Shown: positions 27,317 through 35,310 of the stretch, in pieces
Layout of the letters: each line of letters opens with the position of its first letter
Position numbering within the stretch: position 1 is the first letter of the stretch
NCBI RefSeq assembly: GCF_900104035.1
Contig: NZ_FNIT01000004.1
Coordinates: 310,001-374,000, forward strand
DNA from: Aureimonas jatrophae
GTDB lineage: Bacteria > Pseudomonadota > Alphaproteobacteria > Rhizobiales > Rhizobiaceae
Direction: 5' to 3'
DNA length: 64,000 nt
The notes under the pieces: model-generated
Databases searched by the model: none
What the model was told of the DNA's origin: nothing
What the model saw: the letters and a program-made list of their open reading frames with translations, nothing else
Made by a program: the position numbers and the translations under genes

Positions 27317-27624
27317 GGGATGGGTCCGGTGAGGGGAGATGGCGGTTCTATGCCGCTCCCAAACGGCCACTGTCCCGAAACGGTGCGGGAAGACCCGGCT
27401 CTCTTCGGGAACGTCGATAACGCTTGGTTTCAGCACCAGCGCCGCGCGCGCACGGCCTTGCCGGCGCAACCCCAAGCCATGGTGCCGGTGGTTCGTCGCC
27501 GTCGGACGGGCGCGGTTCGACGGGCGGCACGCGCACGGAGACGAATCACCCGAGCAAAAACTTGACTCGATCAGTCCTATTTTCTACCCGACAGGTCCTG
27601 CAAGGCATGCCGAAGGACCGACCG
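27317..27624. other. Divergent spacer, chemoreceptor / siderophore-interacting protein
   Basis: 308 bp without a credible gene. An AT-rich island at 27551-27587 contrasts with its surroundings and holds TTGACT (27562-27567) overlapping a short dyad. The rest shows nothing recognisable. Confidence 0.4.
27564..27576. promoter_or_regulatory. AT-rich dyad upstream of the siderophore-interacting protein gene
   Basis: GACT-N5-AGTC inverted repeat embedded in TTGACT...CAGTCC and followed by CTATTTTCT, about 50 bp upstream of the start codon. Its position suits an iron-responsive operator, but I cannot assign it to RirA, Irr or IscR by eye. Confidence 0.35.
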
Positions 27625-28686
27625 ATGCTCGAGGCCCGTTCCACCATCGTCGTTCCGGGTGCCGAGCGCCTGTTCGATCTTCTGTGCGAGCACTTCGCCG
27701 AGCATGGCGAGGTCCGCCGCCGGGACGACCGCGGCGAGGTCTCGTTCGGCTACGGCACCGCGGTGATGGCCGCCCGGCCGGACGCGCTTCACGTCGAGGT
27801 GGCCGCCGCGAACCCGATCCATCTCAGCTATCTCAAGATCGGGATCGCCGAGCATCTCCTCGAGTTCCACGAGGGCGAGGCGCCTGCGATCGCCTGGATC
27901 GGCGATGGCCTGGCGCCCGGAACGCCGCTTCCCTGGTTCCGAGAACTCACCGTGGCGGGCGTGGAGGACCTCACGCCGCACATGCGGCGGGTGCGCCTGC
28001 GGGGCGAGGATCTCGCGCACTTCGCGCAAGGCGGCTACCACGTCTATCTCCTCTTCCCGCCGAAGGACCGTGCGCCGGTCTGGCCGGTCATGGGCGAGAC
28101 CGGGTTGCCGGTCTGGCCGCAGGGCGACGACGCCCTGACGCGGCGCGTCTACACGATTCGCTCGATCGACGTGGCGCGGGGCGAACTGGCGATCGACATC
28201 GTGACCCACGCGGGCGAGGCGACGCCGGGCTCGGACTTTGCCCGCTCGGCCCGGCCCGGCGACATCGTCGGCATCACGGGGCCCGGCGGCGGCGAGGCGC
28301 CCGATGCGCGCCGCCTCGTGCTGGCGGGCGACGACACGGCCCTGCCCGCCATCGCCCGCATCCTGGAGGACCTGCCACCCGACGCGGAAGCCAGCGTGAT
28401 CCTCGAGGTCGACGGACCCGCCGACGCGATCGCGCTTCCCTCGCGCGCCCGGACCGACATCCGCTTTCATTATCGCTGGGGTGCGGAACCCGGCACGCTC
28501 GGACGTCTTCCGGAGGCGCTCAGGTCGCTCGACTGGGACCGGCTCGGCCCCGATGTCTTCGTCTGGGCGGCCTGCGAGTTCGCCGACTTCAAGGCCATCC
28601 GCCGCTATCTGAGGCAGGAGCGCGGCCTGCCGCGCGACCGGCACATGGCGGCGAGCTACTGGCGGCGCGGCCGGGCCGGCGGCTGA
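27625..28686 (+). CDS. Siderophore-interacting protein / ferric-siderophore reductase (ViuB/SIP family)
   Basis: 353 residues. An N-terminal DUF2218-like extension (about 1-95) is followed by a ferredoxin-reductase-like module with R-R-V-Y-T-I-R-S (about 175-182), the FAD-binding R-x-Y-T-x-R motif, and I-T-G-P-G-G. A C-terminal NAD(P)H domain ends with A-S-Y-W-R-R-G, typical of SIPs. Such proteins reduce ferric siderophores in the cytosol to release iron. The start at 27625 is chosen because AAGGA lies seven bases upstream; the ATG at 27607 has AAGG one base away, too close. No siderophore synthesis or uptake genes flank it. Confidence 0.88.
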   Translation: MLEARSTIVVPGAERLFDLLCEHFAEHGEVRRRDDRGEVSFGYGTAVMAARPDALHVEVAAANPIHLSYLKIGIAEHLLEFHEGEAPAIAWIGDGLAPGTPLPWFRELTVAGVEDLTPHMRRVRLRGEDLAHFAQGGYHVYLLFPPKDRAPVWPVMGETGLPVWPQGDDALTRRVYTIRSIDVARGELAIDIVTHAGEATPGSDFARSARPGDIVGITGPGGGEAPDARRLVLAGDDTALPAIARILEDLPPDAEASVILEVDGPADAIALPSRARTDIRFHYRWGAEPGTLGRLPEALRSLDWDRLGPDVFVWAACEFADFKAIRRYLRQERGLPRDRHMAASYWRRGRAGG

Positions 28687-28693
28687 CGCGGCG

Positions 28694-29092
28694 CTAGACC
28701 GGCGGCTGCACGAGATCGACGAGGCGCAGAACCGCCGCCTGCACCAACATGACGCCGAGCCAGTGCGCGACCTCGCGCGCGATCGCGCCGGCCGGGAAGC
28801 CACGTCGCGCAAAGCTCACCGCGAAGGCCGGCACCAGGAAGCCGATCCAGATCACCACGGGCGTCGCAAGCGTCATCACCCAGACGCCGGCCTGGGGCGG
28901 CGCGAGGATCAAGGCGCCGGCCAGGATCGAGGCCAGCCAGAACTCCGCGACAAAGGCCACCGCGCCGAAGCCGGGCGTGAGCGGCCGCGCGTCCGGCGTC
29001 CGGCCGATGGTGCGGTACCAGACGAAGCCGAAGGCGAGGCCGGCGAGCGTCGCGGCGAGAATCGCAACGATGTTGTCGAGGATGTAGGTCAA
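28694..29092 (-). CDS. DUF1761 membrane protein
   Basis: 132-residue inner-membrane protein with four predicted helices (about 5-25, 45-65, 70-92, 108-127). The N-terminal pattern F-G-F-V-W-Y-R-T-I-G matches the DUF1761 family (W-Y-x-x-x-F/G). The family has no assigned function. It lies convergent to the siderophore-interacting protein (7 bp apart) and 81 bp downstream of the OhrR-type gene on the same strand. Confidence 0.75.
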   Translation of the reverse strand: MTYILDNIVAILAATLAGLAFGFVWYRTIGRTPDARPLTPGFGAVAFVAEFWLASILAGALILAPPQAGVWVMTLATPVVIWIGFLVPAFAVSFARRGFPAGAIAREVAHWLGVMLVQAAVLRLVDLVQPPV

Positions 29093-29173
29093 GCGGGCGA
29101 ACTCCGGCGCAGGGCGGCGCTTCGAAGCAAGCTAAGGCGCCGCGCGTCGGTCGCCAGCGCGCGTCCTCACTCG

Positions 29174-29626
29174 TCAGCCGCGCGCGAGCGAGGCGTCCAG
29201 CGCGTCGCGCAGCGTGCGGACCTCTTCGTTGAGCCGGGCCAGATCGGTGACCGGCCGGTTCGCCGCCGACACCAGGCGCTCGCCCAGGCAGGCGCATTCG
29301 GCCAGCAGCGCGCGGCCGGCCTGCGTCAAGCGCACGATCACCTGCCGCTCGTTCTGGGGATTGCGCTCGCGATCCACGAGACCGGCCGCGGCGAGGCGCT
29401 TCACCAGCGGCGTGATCGTGCTGGACTCCAGCATCAGGCGGTCGGCGATCGCGCCGATGGACCGCTCGTCCTCCTCGCCTAGGGCGGACAGGAGGAGGTA
29501 TTGCGGATAGGTGATGCCCATGCGGTCCAGCAACGGCTTGTAGGCCCGCCCGACCGCCATGGAGGCCCCGTAGAGCGAGAAGCAGAGCTGGTCGTCCAAA
29601 GGGATGGCGGACGCGGATCGGGTCAT
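29174..29626 (-). CDS. OhrR-type MarR-family organic-peroxide regulator
   Basis: 150 residues, MarR winged helix. L-D-D-Q-L-C15-F-S-L-Y near the N-terminus is the OhrR redox-Cys signature. C111 and C113 near the C-terminal helix could provide the resolving thiol of a two-Cys OhrR. The wing region L-V-D-R-E-R-N-P-Q-N-E-R-Q-V is intact. On oxidation by organic hydroperoxides these repressors release DNA, usually upstream of ohr. No ohr gene lies in the window, so its target is elsewhere or atypical. The frame is open upstream, but the ATG at 29626 gives the normal family N-terminus. Confidence 0.87.
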   Translation of the reverse strand: MTRSASAIPLDDQLCFSLYGASMAVGRAYKPLLDRMGITYPQYLLLSALGEEDERSIGAIADRLMLESSTITPLVKRLAAAGLVDRERNPQNERQVIVRLTQAGRALLAECACLGERLVSAANRPVTDLARLNEEVRTLRDALDASLARG

Positions 29627-29971
29627 GGATGGGCTTTCGTATTGGGGCAAAACGAATATCGCGATAAAAAAACGCTGGGCAAGAGGAATGGCGCAATCCC
29701 TCTTTGGTTTCCCGCAAGACGGCGCAAACGGTGATCGCCCTTCGCGCGTAGGAAACCCACGATGCAGGCGGAGTTCGATTGCGACAGTTTCATGAAGGAT
29801 GCGAACCAGTAGACCGGAGCGCTTCCGCAGTCTTTTGTTCCGCTGCGTCACCATCTCGGGCTCACTGTTCTCTTGGAATTCCGCGGTCTACTCATTGCGG
29901 CGACCACGTTCCTTCCCTCATCGAATCGCAACTTTCGCCGTCCATAACCAGCGCGACGCAACGCCCTGGAT
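29627..29971. other. Divergent spacer, OhrR-type regulator / GGDEF-EAL gene
   Basis: 345 bp without a recognisable gene, less GC-rich than the average of the window. It holds a palindrome close to the regulator's start (29657-29666) and presumably the forward promoter of the GGDEF-EAL gene; no consensus -35/-10 pair stands out. Confidence 0.35.
29657..29666. promoter_or_regulatory. Candidate OhrR operator
   Basis: TATCGCGATA, a perfect 10-bp palindrome in an AT-rich stretch, 30 bp upstream of the OhrR-type start codon. The position fits autorepression; the sequence differs from the AT-rich OhrR boxes known in Xanthomonas/Bacillus. Confidence 0.35.
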
Positions 29972-31456
29972 ATGGCGATCCGACGCATGAGCCTTCTCCG
30001 CCATAATCCCGTCACCGGTCACCTTCTGCCGATTCTGTTCACGGCGCAGGTCGCGCTGATGGGTTGGTGCTTGTGGGCGACCGGCCGCGAGCAGACGCTG
30101 CCGCTCGGCGCGGCCTTCGCGCTCGCGCTGGCCTGCGCGCTCCTTTTGGGACGTGCCTGGCACGTGACGGCGCGGCGGTTGCGAACCGGCGAGGCCGCCC
30201 AGGCCGAGCGGCTCCGCAGCATGGACGCCGACCCGCTGACCGGCGCGCTCGCGCGCGCCGCCTTCACCGGCCGGCTTCGCGACGCCATCGCCCGCTCCGA
30301 GCCGCGCAGCCTGCTCCTGATCGACGTCGATCACTTCAAGTCCGTCAACGACAGCCTGGGGCATGCGGCGGGCGACGCGATCCTGCAGCGTCTGGCCGAG
30401 ACCGCGCGCCGCGTGTTTCCCGACGCCATGCTCGGGCGGCTGGGCGGCGACGAGTTCGCGCTGCTTCTGCCCGGCGACGCCGCGCTGGCCGAAGAGCGCG
30501 CGGGCCGCTTTCTCGAGGCGCTTCGCGAGCCTCGCGCGCTGGACGGGCGGCCGGTCGCCATCGAGGCCTCGGTCGGCATCGCCGCCATGCCCGACCACGC
30601 CGCCTTCGAGGACGAGCTGATGCTCTATGCCGACCTCGCGCTCTACGAGAGCAAGCGGCGCGGGCGCGGCTGCGTGACGCTGTTCAACGAGTCCATGCGC
30701 CAGGACCGCAAGCAGCGCCGCTTCATCGAGCGCGAGTTGCGCGCGGCGATCCTGCTCGACGAGCTCGACCTTCACTACCAGCCGCTGGTGGACCTGCACG
30801 GCACCGTGATGGGGGTCGAAGCCCTCGTGCGCTGGCGCCACCCGTTGCGCGGCACGATCATGCCCGGCGAGTTCATCCCGGTCGCCGAGCAGTCGCTCCT
30901 GATCGACCGCCTCGGCGAATGGGTGCTGCGCCGGGCCTGCCGCGACGCCGCCTCGCTGCCCGGCCGCTTCGTGTCGCTCAACCTGTCGGGCGCCCAGCTG
31001 AAGCGCGACGCCGTGGTGGAGACCGTGCGCCACGTGTTGGCCGAGACCGGCTGCGCACCCGAGCGCTTCACCTTCGAGATCACCGAAACCGTCGCAGTCA
31101 GCGCGACGCCGGCCGTGCTCGCCCGGATCGTGGCGTTGCGCGCGCTCGGCCTGCGCATCGCGCTCGACGACTTCGGCACCGGCCACATGGGCCTCAGCGC
31201 CCTGCGGACGCTGCCGGTCGACGGCATCAAGATCGACCGCAGCTACATCCAGGCCATGGGAACGGACGAGGTGGCCTCGATCTTGGTTTCGGCGCTGGGC
31301 GCGATCGGACGGGCGCGTGGCGTGCCGGTGGTGGCGGAAGGGATCGAGACCGATGCCCATCTCGCCATGGCCAAGGTGGCCGGTTGCTCACTCTTCCAGG
31401 GCTACCGGATCGGGCGGCCCGCACCGCTCCGGGTTCCGCTCGCCCGGTCGGCCTAG
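29972..31456 (+). CDS. Membrane GGDEF-EAL cyclic-di-GMP protein
   Basis: 494 residues. Two N-terminal membrane helices (about 17-36 and 44-62) with almost no extracytoplasmic loop, then GGDEF (intact G-G-D-E-F at 158-162) and EAL (intact E-A-L at 283-285, with D-D-F-G-T-G in the EAL core). Both catalytic signatures survive, so diguanylate cyclase, phosphodiesterase or both are possible. No sensory domain is visible. It may start at 29972 or at the next ATG, 29987; neither has a good ribosome site. Confidence 0.88.
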   Translation: MAIRRMSLLRHNPVTGHLLPILFTAQVALMGWCLWATGREQTLPLGAAFALALACALLLGRAWHVTARRLRTGEAAQAERLRSMDADPLTGALARAAFTGRLRDAIARSEPRSLLLIDVDHFKSVNDSLGHAAGDAILQRLAETARRVFPDAMLGRLGGDEFALLLPGDAALAEERAGRFLEALREPRALDGRPVAIEASVGIAAMPDHAAFEDELMLYADLALYESKRRGRGCVTLFNESMRQDRKQRRFIERELRAAILLDELDLHYQPLVDLHGTVMGVEALVRWRHPLRGTIMPGEFIPVAEQSLLIDRLGEWVLRRACRDAASLPGRFVSLNLSGAQLKRDAVVETVRHVLAETGCAPERFTFEITETVAVSATPAVLARIVALRALGLRIALDDFGTGHMGLSALRTLPVDGIKIDRSYIQAMGTDEVASILVSALGAIGRARGVPVVAEGIETDAHLAMAKVAGCSLFQGYRIGRPAPLRVPLARSA

Positions 31457-31626
31457 CCGTTTCGCCGGGCGCCGGGACGGCCGCAGGTCCCGCGCGAGGC
31501 GGAAGGGTTGCGGGAAGGGCGGCGGCGGGTCCATAGCGCTCGCGTCCCGGCACCGAATCGCCTAGGCAACGCAAGCCCGTGCTTCTGCGTTAAGGGACCC
31601 ATTCGTCCACGCATGAGAGTTCCCCC

Positions 31627-32019
31627 ATGTCCGCATCCTCCCTCGAAGGCCGTACCATTCTCGTTGTCGAGGACGACCCTCGTATCGCGGGCGAGATCGC
31701 GATGGCGCTCGAGGATCGTGGCGCCTCGGTGGTCGGCCCCTGCAGCGGCATCCGCGAGGCGATCGCCGCGATCGGCGAGGCGCACGAGTTGTCGGGCGCC
31801 GTGCTCGACGTGAACCTGTCGGGCGAGCTGGTCTTTCCGGTCGCCTACGATCTGGCGCGACGGGCCGTCCCCTTCGTCTTCCTGACCGGCTACGACCGCT
31901 CGCTGGTGGCGGTGCGCTTCAGCTCCGTGCCCGCCTTCGAGAAGCCCGTGCGCCCCGAGGACGTCGTGGAGGCGCTGGCGAGCGAGATGCAGACCGTGCC
32001 GCAACGGCGCTCGGCCTGA
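31627..32019 (+). CDS. Single-domain response regulator (receiver only)
   Basis: 130-residue CheY-like receiver with no output domain. Acidic pair E-D-D near residues 15-17, phosphoacceptor Asp in A-V-L-D-V-N-L (about 61), switch Thr in F-L-T-G-Y (about 87) and Lys in F-E-K-P-V (about 106). The D-V-N-L-x-G-E and F-L-T-G-Y variants are common in Hyphomicrobiales lone receivers. No histidine kinase is adjacent. Its stop codon touches a 16-bp palindrome. Confidence 0.9.
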   Translation: MSASSLEGRTILVVEDDPRIAGEIAMALEDRGASVVGPCSGIREAIAAIGEAHELSGAVLDVNLSGELVFPVAYDLARRAVPFVFLTGYDRSLVAVRFSSVPAFEKPVRPEDVVEALASEMQTVPQRRSA

Positions 32020-32033
32020 TCCGTTAACGGATC
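32018..32033. repeat. 16-bp perfect palindrome at the receiver gene's stop
   Basis: GATCCGTTAACGGATC, perfectly self-complementary, overlapping the TGA of the receiver gene and abutting the parS-like site. It could form a 6-bp stem with a TTAA loop. Confidence 0.5.
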
Positions 32034-32048
32034 GTTTCACGTGAAACA
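32033..32048. promoter_or_regulatory. parS-like centromere site (15/16 match)
   Basis: CGTTTCACGTGAAACA differs only at its first base from the broadly conserved bacterial chromosomal parS sequence bound by ParB; the central 14 bp are a perfect palindrome. It sits in the 47-bp gap between convergent genes. Its right half is shared with the following hairpin, so a terminator origin for part of it is possible. No parA/parB or oriC gene is in the window. Confidence 0.5.
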
Positions 32049-32070
32049 GGCGGTGCGCCGCCTGTTTCAC
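32041..32070. terminator. Strong hairpin between convergent receiver and SDR genes
   Basis: Perfect 13-bp arms (32041-32053 / 32058-32070) with loop TGCG; the right arm covers the stop codon of the SDR gene. Probable bidirectional terminator, overlapping the parS-like site by half. Confidence 0.55.
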
Positions 32071-32834
32071 AAGGTGGCGAGAACGCCGCCGTCGACATAC
32101 AGGATCTGACCGTTCACGAAGTCCGAGGCGCGCGAGGCCAGGAAGATCGCCGCGCCCTGGAGTTCCTCGACCTCGCCCCAGCGCCCGGCCGGCGTGCGCT
32201 TGGTGAGCCACTCGTTGAAGGCGGGGTCCTCGACCAGCGCCTGGTTGAGCGGCGTGCGGAAGTAGCCGGGCCCGATCGCGTTGACCTGCAGCCCGTGGCG
32301 CGCCCAGTCCGTGCACATGCCGCGCGTGAGGTTCAGCACCGCGCCCTTGGACGCGGTGTAGGGAGCGATGGAGTAGCGCGCGGCCTGCGCCTGGAGGCTC
32401 GCGATGTTGATGATCTTGCCGTGCCCGCGCCCGATCATGGACCGCGCCACCGCCTGGCCGACGAAGAAGACCGAGTCGACGTTGGCCCGCATGATCTCGG
32501 ACCAGGTCTCGGCCGCGTAGTCCTCGAGCGTCCCGCGTCGCTGAATGCCGGCGTTGTTGACGAGGACGTCGATCGGCCCGACCTCGCGCTCGATGCGACC
32601 CACCGTCGCCTGGACGGCCGGACGGTCCGTCACGTCGAACACCGCGGTCGCCACCGCGATGCCGTCCGCGCCCAGCTGTTCGGCGGCTGCCGCGAGCTTG
32701 GCGCCGTCGCGGCCGTTGAGGATGACGCGCGCCCCTGCGCGCCCCAGCCCTTGTGCGATGGCGTAGCCGATGCCCTGGCCCGAGCCGGTGACGAGCGCCG
32801 TGCGCCCCGTGAGGTCGAAGAGCTTGAGGGACAC
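32067..32834 (-). CDS. Short-chain dehydrogenase, gluconate 5-dehydrogenase-like
   Basis: 255 residues, classical SDR. NAD(P)-binding T-G-S-G-Q-G-I-G (about 15-22), N-N-A-G-I-Q-R-R-G, catalytic Ser in I-A-S-L, Y-x-x-x-K as Y-T-A-S-K, and V-N-A-I-G-P-G-Y-F-R-T-P-L-N. The Q-R-R and G-Y-F-R-T-P-L-N stretches are characteristic of gluconate 5-dehydrogenase/IdnO-type enzymes interconverting keto-gluconate and gluconate. Start is GTG at 32834, 5 bp after the SMP-30 gene, so the lactonase and this enzyme are consecutive steps of one operon. Exact sugar acid not provable. Confidence 0.85.
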   Translation of the reverse strand: MSLKLFDLTGRTALVTGSGQGIGYAIAQGLGRAGARVILNGRDGAKLAAAAEQLGADGIAVATAVFDVTDRPAVQATVGRIEREVGPIDVLVNNAGIQRRGTLEDYAAETWSEIMRANVDSVFFVGQAVARSMIGRGHGKIINIASLQAQAARYSIAPYTASKGAVLNLTRGMCTDWARHGLQVNAIGPGYFRTPLNQALVEDPAFNEWLTKRTPAGRWGEVEELQGAAIFLASRASDFVNGQILYVDGGVLATL

Positions 32835-32839
32835 GGCGG

Positions 32840-33766
32840 CTAGTCCTCGTCCGGGTCGGTCCAGGTCGCGGCGTGGGCGTTCACGTAGATCGCGTAGAGC
32901 GAGGTCTGGGCGGTGATGAACAGGCGGTTGCGCTTGGGTCCGCCGAAGCAGAGGTTGGAGACGATCTCCGGGATCGGGATCGAGCCGATATGCGTGCCGT
33001 CCGGCGCGAAGGCACAGACCGCGTCGCGGCTGGAGGCCCAGAGGTTGCCGTTCGAATCGCAGCGGAAGCCGTCCACCACGCCGCGCGGCACGCGCACGAA
33101 GTCCGCGCCCGCCCCGACGCCCCCGTCCGCGCCGATCGGATAGGCGCGCACGCCCGGCACGAGGTCCGGATCGTGCGAGGAGCCCGTGTCCGATACGTAG
33201 AGCACGCGCTCGTCCGGCGAGAAGGCCAGCCCGTTGGGTCGCACCATGTCGGTGACGACGGCCGTCGCCTCGCCGGTGGCGGGGTCCAGGCGATAAACGT
33301 GGCAGCCCTCGAGTTCGCTCGCGGAGCGATGGCCCTCGTAGTGCGAGTCGATGCCGTAGGTCGGGTCGGTGAACCAGATCGAGCCGTCGGAATGGACGAC
33401 GACATCGTTGGGCGAGTTGAAGCGCCGGCCGCCGACCCGTGTCGCCAGCGGGCGCCACACGCCGTCGTGGTCGAGACGCGATACGCGCCGGCGCCCGTGC
33501 TCGCAGGCGATGACGCGGCCCTGCGCGTCGCTCGTATGGCCGTTGTGGAAGCCGCAAGGCGTCTCGAACACGGAGACCGAGCCGTCGCACTCGTCCCAGC
33601 GCATCAGGCGATCGTTGGGAATGTCGGACCACAGAAGCGAGCGGGCGGCCGGCACGTAGACCGGCCCCTCCACCCATCGGCCGCCGGTCCACAGCCGTTC
33701 CAGCTGCGCGTGGCCGACGATCAGCCGGGAGAAGCGCGGGTCATGGATCTCGTAGGGCGACGACAT
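32840..33766 (-). CDS. SMP-30/gluconolactonase-family lactonase
   Basis: 308-residue six-bladed beta-propeller. E-G-P-V-Y near residue 33 (metal-binding Glu), F-N-S-P-N-D-V-V-V (Asn ligand, about 115-123), W-F-T-D-P-T-Y-G, and Y-V-S-D-T-G (Asp ligand, about 191-196) are the conserved divalent-metal site of SMP-30 lactonases. There is no signal peptide; it is probably cytosolic. It would hydrolyse a sugar-acid lactone before oxidation or reduction by the SDR downstream. It follows the 80-aa gene after 8 bp. Confidence 0.88.
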   Translation of the reverse strand: MSSPYEIHDPRFSRLIVGHAQLERLWTGGRWVEGPVYVPAARSLLWSDIPNDRLMRWDECDGSVSVFETPCGFHNGHTSDAQGRVIACEHGRRRVSRLDHDGVWRPLATRVGGRRFNSPNDVVVHSDGSIWFTDPTYGIDSHYEGHRSASELEGCHVYRLDPATGEATAVVTDMVRPNGLAFSPDERVLYVSDTGSSHDPDLVPGVRAYPIGADGGVGAGADFVRVPRGVVDGFRCDSNGNLWASSRDAVCAFAPDGTHIGSIPIPEIVSNLCFGGPKRNRLFITAQTSLYAIYVNAHAATWTDPDED

Positions 33767-33774
33767 GGACCGCC

Positions 33775-34017
33775 TCAGGCCGCCGACTTGCGCAGGCTTT
33801 CCAGAAAGAGGCGCGCCACGCCCTTCACCGCTTCGTCGTCCTTGGTGTCGTCGTGCGCGCGGTCGCCGAGGCGCTCCAGGCTTCCCTCCAAGTGATCGAT
33901 CAGCCCGGGATGCTGACGCTCCACGAAGACGAGCGCATGAAAGAGCAGGTGCTCGACGGCCAGTTCGCGCTGGCGCTCGGAGGCGACAGCCTCCTTCAGG
34001 TCCGTGGTCTCCGGCAT
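33775..34017 (-). CDS. Hypothetical protein, 80 aa, first gene of the lactonase operon
   Basis: Small helical, charged protein (E-R-Q-R-E-L-A-V-E-H-L-L-F-H-A-L-V-F-V-E). It starts at 34017 behind GGGGAGA and runs straight into the lactonase gene. I do not recognise a family. It is likely cytosolic, two or three amphipathic helices, and could be an accessory or chance conserved small protein of the sugar-acid operon. Confidence 0.6.
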   Translation of the reverse strand: MPETTDLKEAVASERQRELAVEHLLFHALVFVERQHPGLIDHLEGSLERLGDRAHDDTKDDEAVKGVARLFLESLRKSAA

Positions 34018-34119
34018 GATATCTCCCCTCGCCGCGTCAAGGTGTGGGAAGCTAGGAGGGATGGGCTCCCGGCCAAGCGGCAAAGCGCGAAGGCGTGAAA
34101 AAGCTTGCCGGGGAATGGC

Positions 34120-34136
34120 TTGACATACGTATCTCA
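34120..34136. promoter_or_regulatory. Candidate operator/promoter of the divergent sugar-acid cluster
   Basis: TTGACA (34120-34125) overlaps TGACATACGTATCTCA (34121-34136), a 16-bp dyad symmetric in seven of eight pairs with an ATACGTAT core. It lies in the 218-bp gap between the two divergent operons. The shape suits a GntR- or LacI-type repressor; no regulator gene is adjacent. Confidence 0.5.
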
Positions 34137-34235
34137 CGACCGTCCTTCTCTCACGCGAAGCATGAGAAAGCCGTTCGCGGCGGGCGCCCGTTTCGGGACG
34201 CGACAAACGCCGCAAACGGCGCGGGGAGGACAGCG

Positions 34236-35297
34236 ATGACGATGAAGACCATTCGGGGGCCGGGAATCTTCCTGGCGCAGTTCGCGGGCGACGGGGCGCC
34301 CTTCAACTCGCTGGACGCGATCTGCGGCTGGGCGGCCTCGCTCGGCTACAAGGGCGTGCAGATCCCGACCTGGGACGCGCGGTTGTTCGACCTCCAGCGC
34401 GCCGGCGAGTCCAAGGACTATTGCGACGAGGTGACGGGCGTCGCCGCCAGCCACGGGCTGACGGTCACGGAGTTGTCGACGCATCTCCAGGGCCAGCTCG
34501 TCGCCGTCCACCCCGCCTACGACCTCGCCTTCGACGGCTTTGCGGCGCCGGACGTGCGCGGCAATCCGGCCGCCCGCCAGGAATGGGCGGTGGGCCAGGT
34601 GCGCGCGGCGCTCACCGCCTCGCGCCACATGGGTCTCAAGGCGCACGCCACCTTCTCGGGTGCGCTCGCCTGGCCCTACGTCTACCCCTGGCCGCAGCGC
34701 CCGGCCGGTCTTGTGGAGACCGCCTTCGACGAGCTGGCCCGGCGCTGGCGGCCGATCCTCGACCACGCCGAGGAGATGGGCGTCGACATCGCCTACGAGA
34801 TCCATCCCGGCGAGGACCTCCACGACGGGGCGAGCTACGAGATGTTCCTGGAGCGCGTCGGCAACCACGCGCGTGCCAACCTTCTCTACGACCCCTCGCA
34901 CTTCGTGCTGCAGGGGCTCGACTATCTCGACTACATCGACATCTACGCCAGCCGCATCCGCGCCTTCCACGCCAAGGACGCCGAGTTCAACCCGACCGGG
35001 CGCCAGGGCGTCTACGGCGGCTTCCAGTCCTGGGCGAACCGCGCCGGGCGCTTCCGCTCGCTCGGCGACGGGCAGGTGGACTTCGGCGCCGTCTTCTCGA
35101 AGCTGACCAAGGAAGGCTTCGACGGCTGGGCCGTCCTGGAATGGGAATGCGCGATCAAGAGCGCGGAACAGGGTGCCCGCGAGGGCGCGCCCTTCATCGC
35201 CGCCCATATCATCGAGGCGACGCAAGTCGCCTTCGACGACTTCGCGTCCGGCGGCACGGACGAGGCGACCAACCGCCGTATGCTCGGACTGGCCTGA
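34236..35297 (+). CDS. Sugar phosphate isomerase/epimerase (xylose-isomerase-like TIM barrel)
   Basis: 353 residues. The TIM-barrel metal site of this superfamily is readable: Y-E-I-H-P-G-E (Glu, about 187), Y-D-P-S-H-F (Asp/His, about 221-226), H-A-K-D-A-E (His/Asp, about 247-252) and L-E-W-E (Glu, about 304). It has no export signal. It starts at 34236 behind GGGGAGGA. It is co-transcribed with the Gfo/Idh/MocA oxidoreductase 13 bp downstream, a pairing typical of inositol- or keto-sugar catabolism. Substrate unknown. Confidence 0.85.
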   Translation: MTMKTIRGPGIFLAQFAGDGAPFNSLDAICGWAASLGYKGVQIPTWDARLFDLQRAGESKDYCDEVTGVAASHGLTVTELSTHLQGQLVAVHPAYDLAFDGFAAPDVRGNPAARQEWAVGQVRAALTASRHMGLKAHATFSGALAWPYVYPWPQRPAGLVETAFDELARRWRPILDHAEEMGVDIAYEIHPGEDLHDGASYEMFLERVGNHARANLLYDPSHFVLQGLDYLDYIDIYASRIRAFHAKDAEFNPTGRQGVYGGFQSWANRAGRFRSLGDGQVDFGAVFSKLTKEGFDGWAVLEWECAIKSAEQGAREGAPFIAAHIIEATQVAFDDFASGGTDEATNRRMLGLA

Positions 35298-35310
35298 GGA
35301 GACCGCACGG

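Noticed and set aside
32034-32070. CRISPR-like repetition of GTTTCAC
   Set aside because: Only three copies in alternating orientation within 37 bp; explained by palindrome plus hairpin, with no spacers or cas genes.
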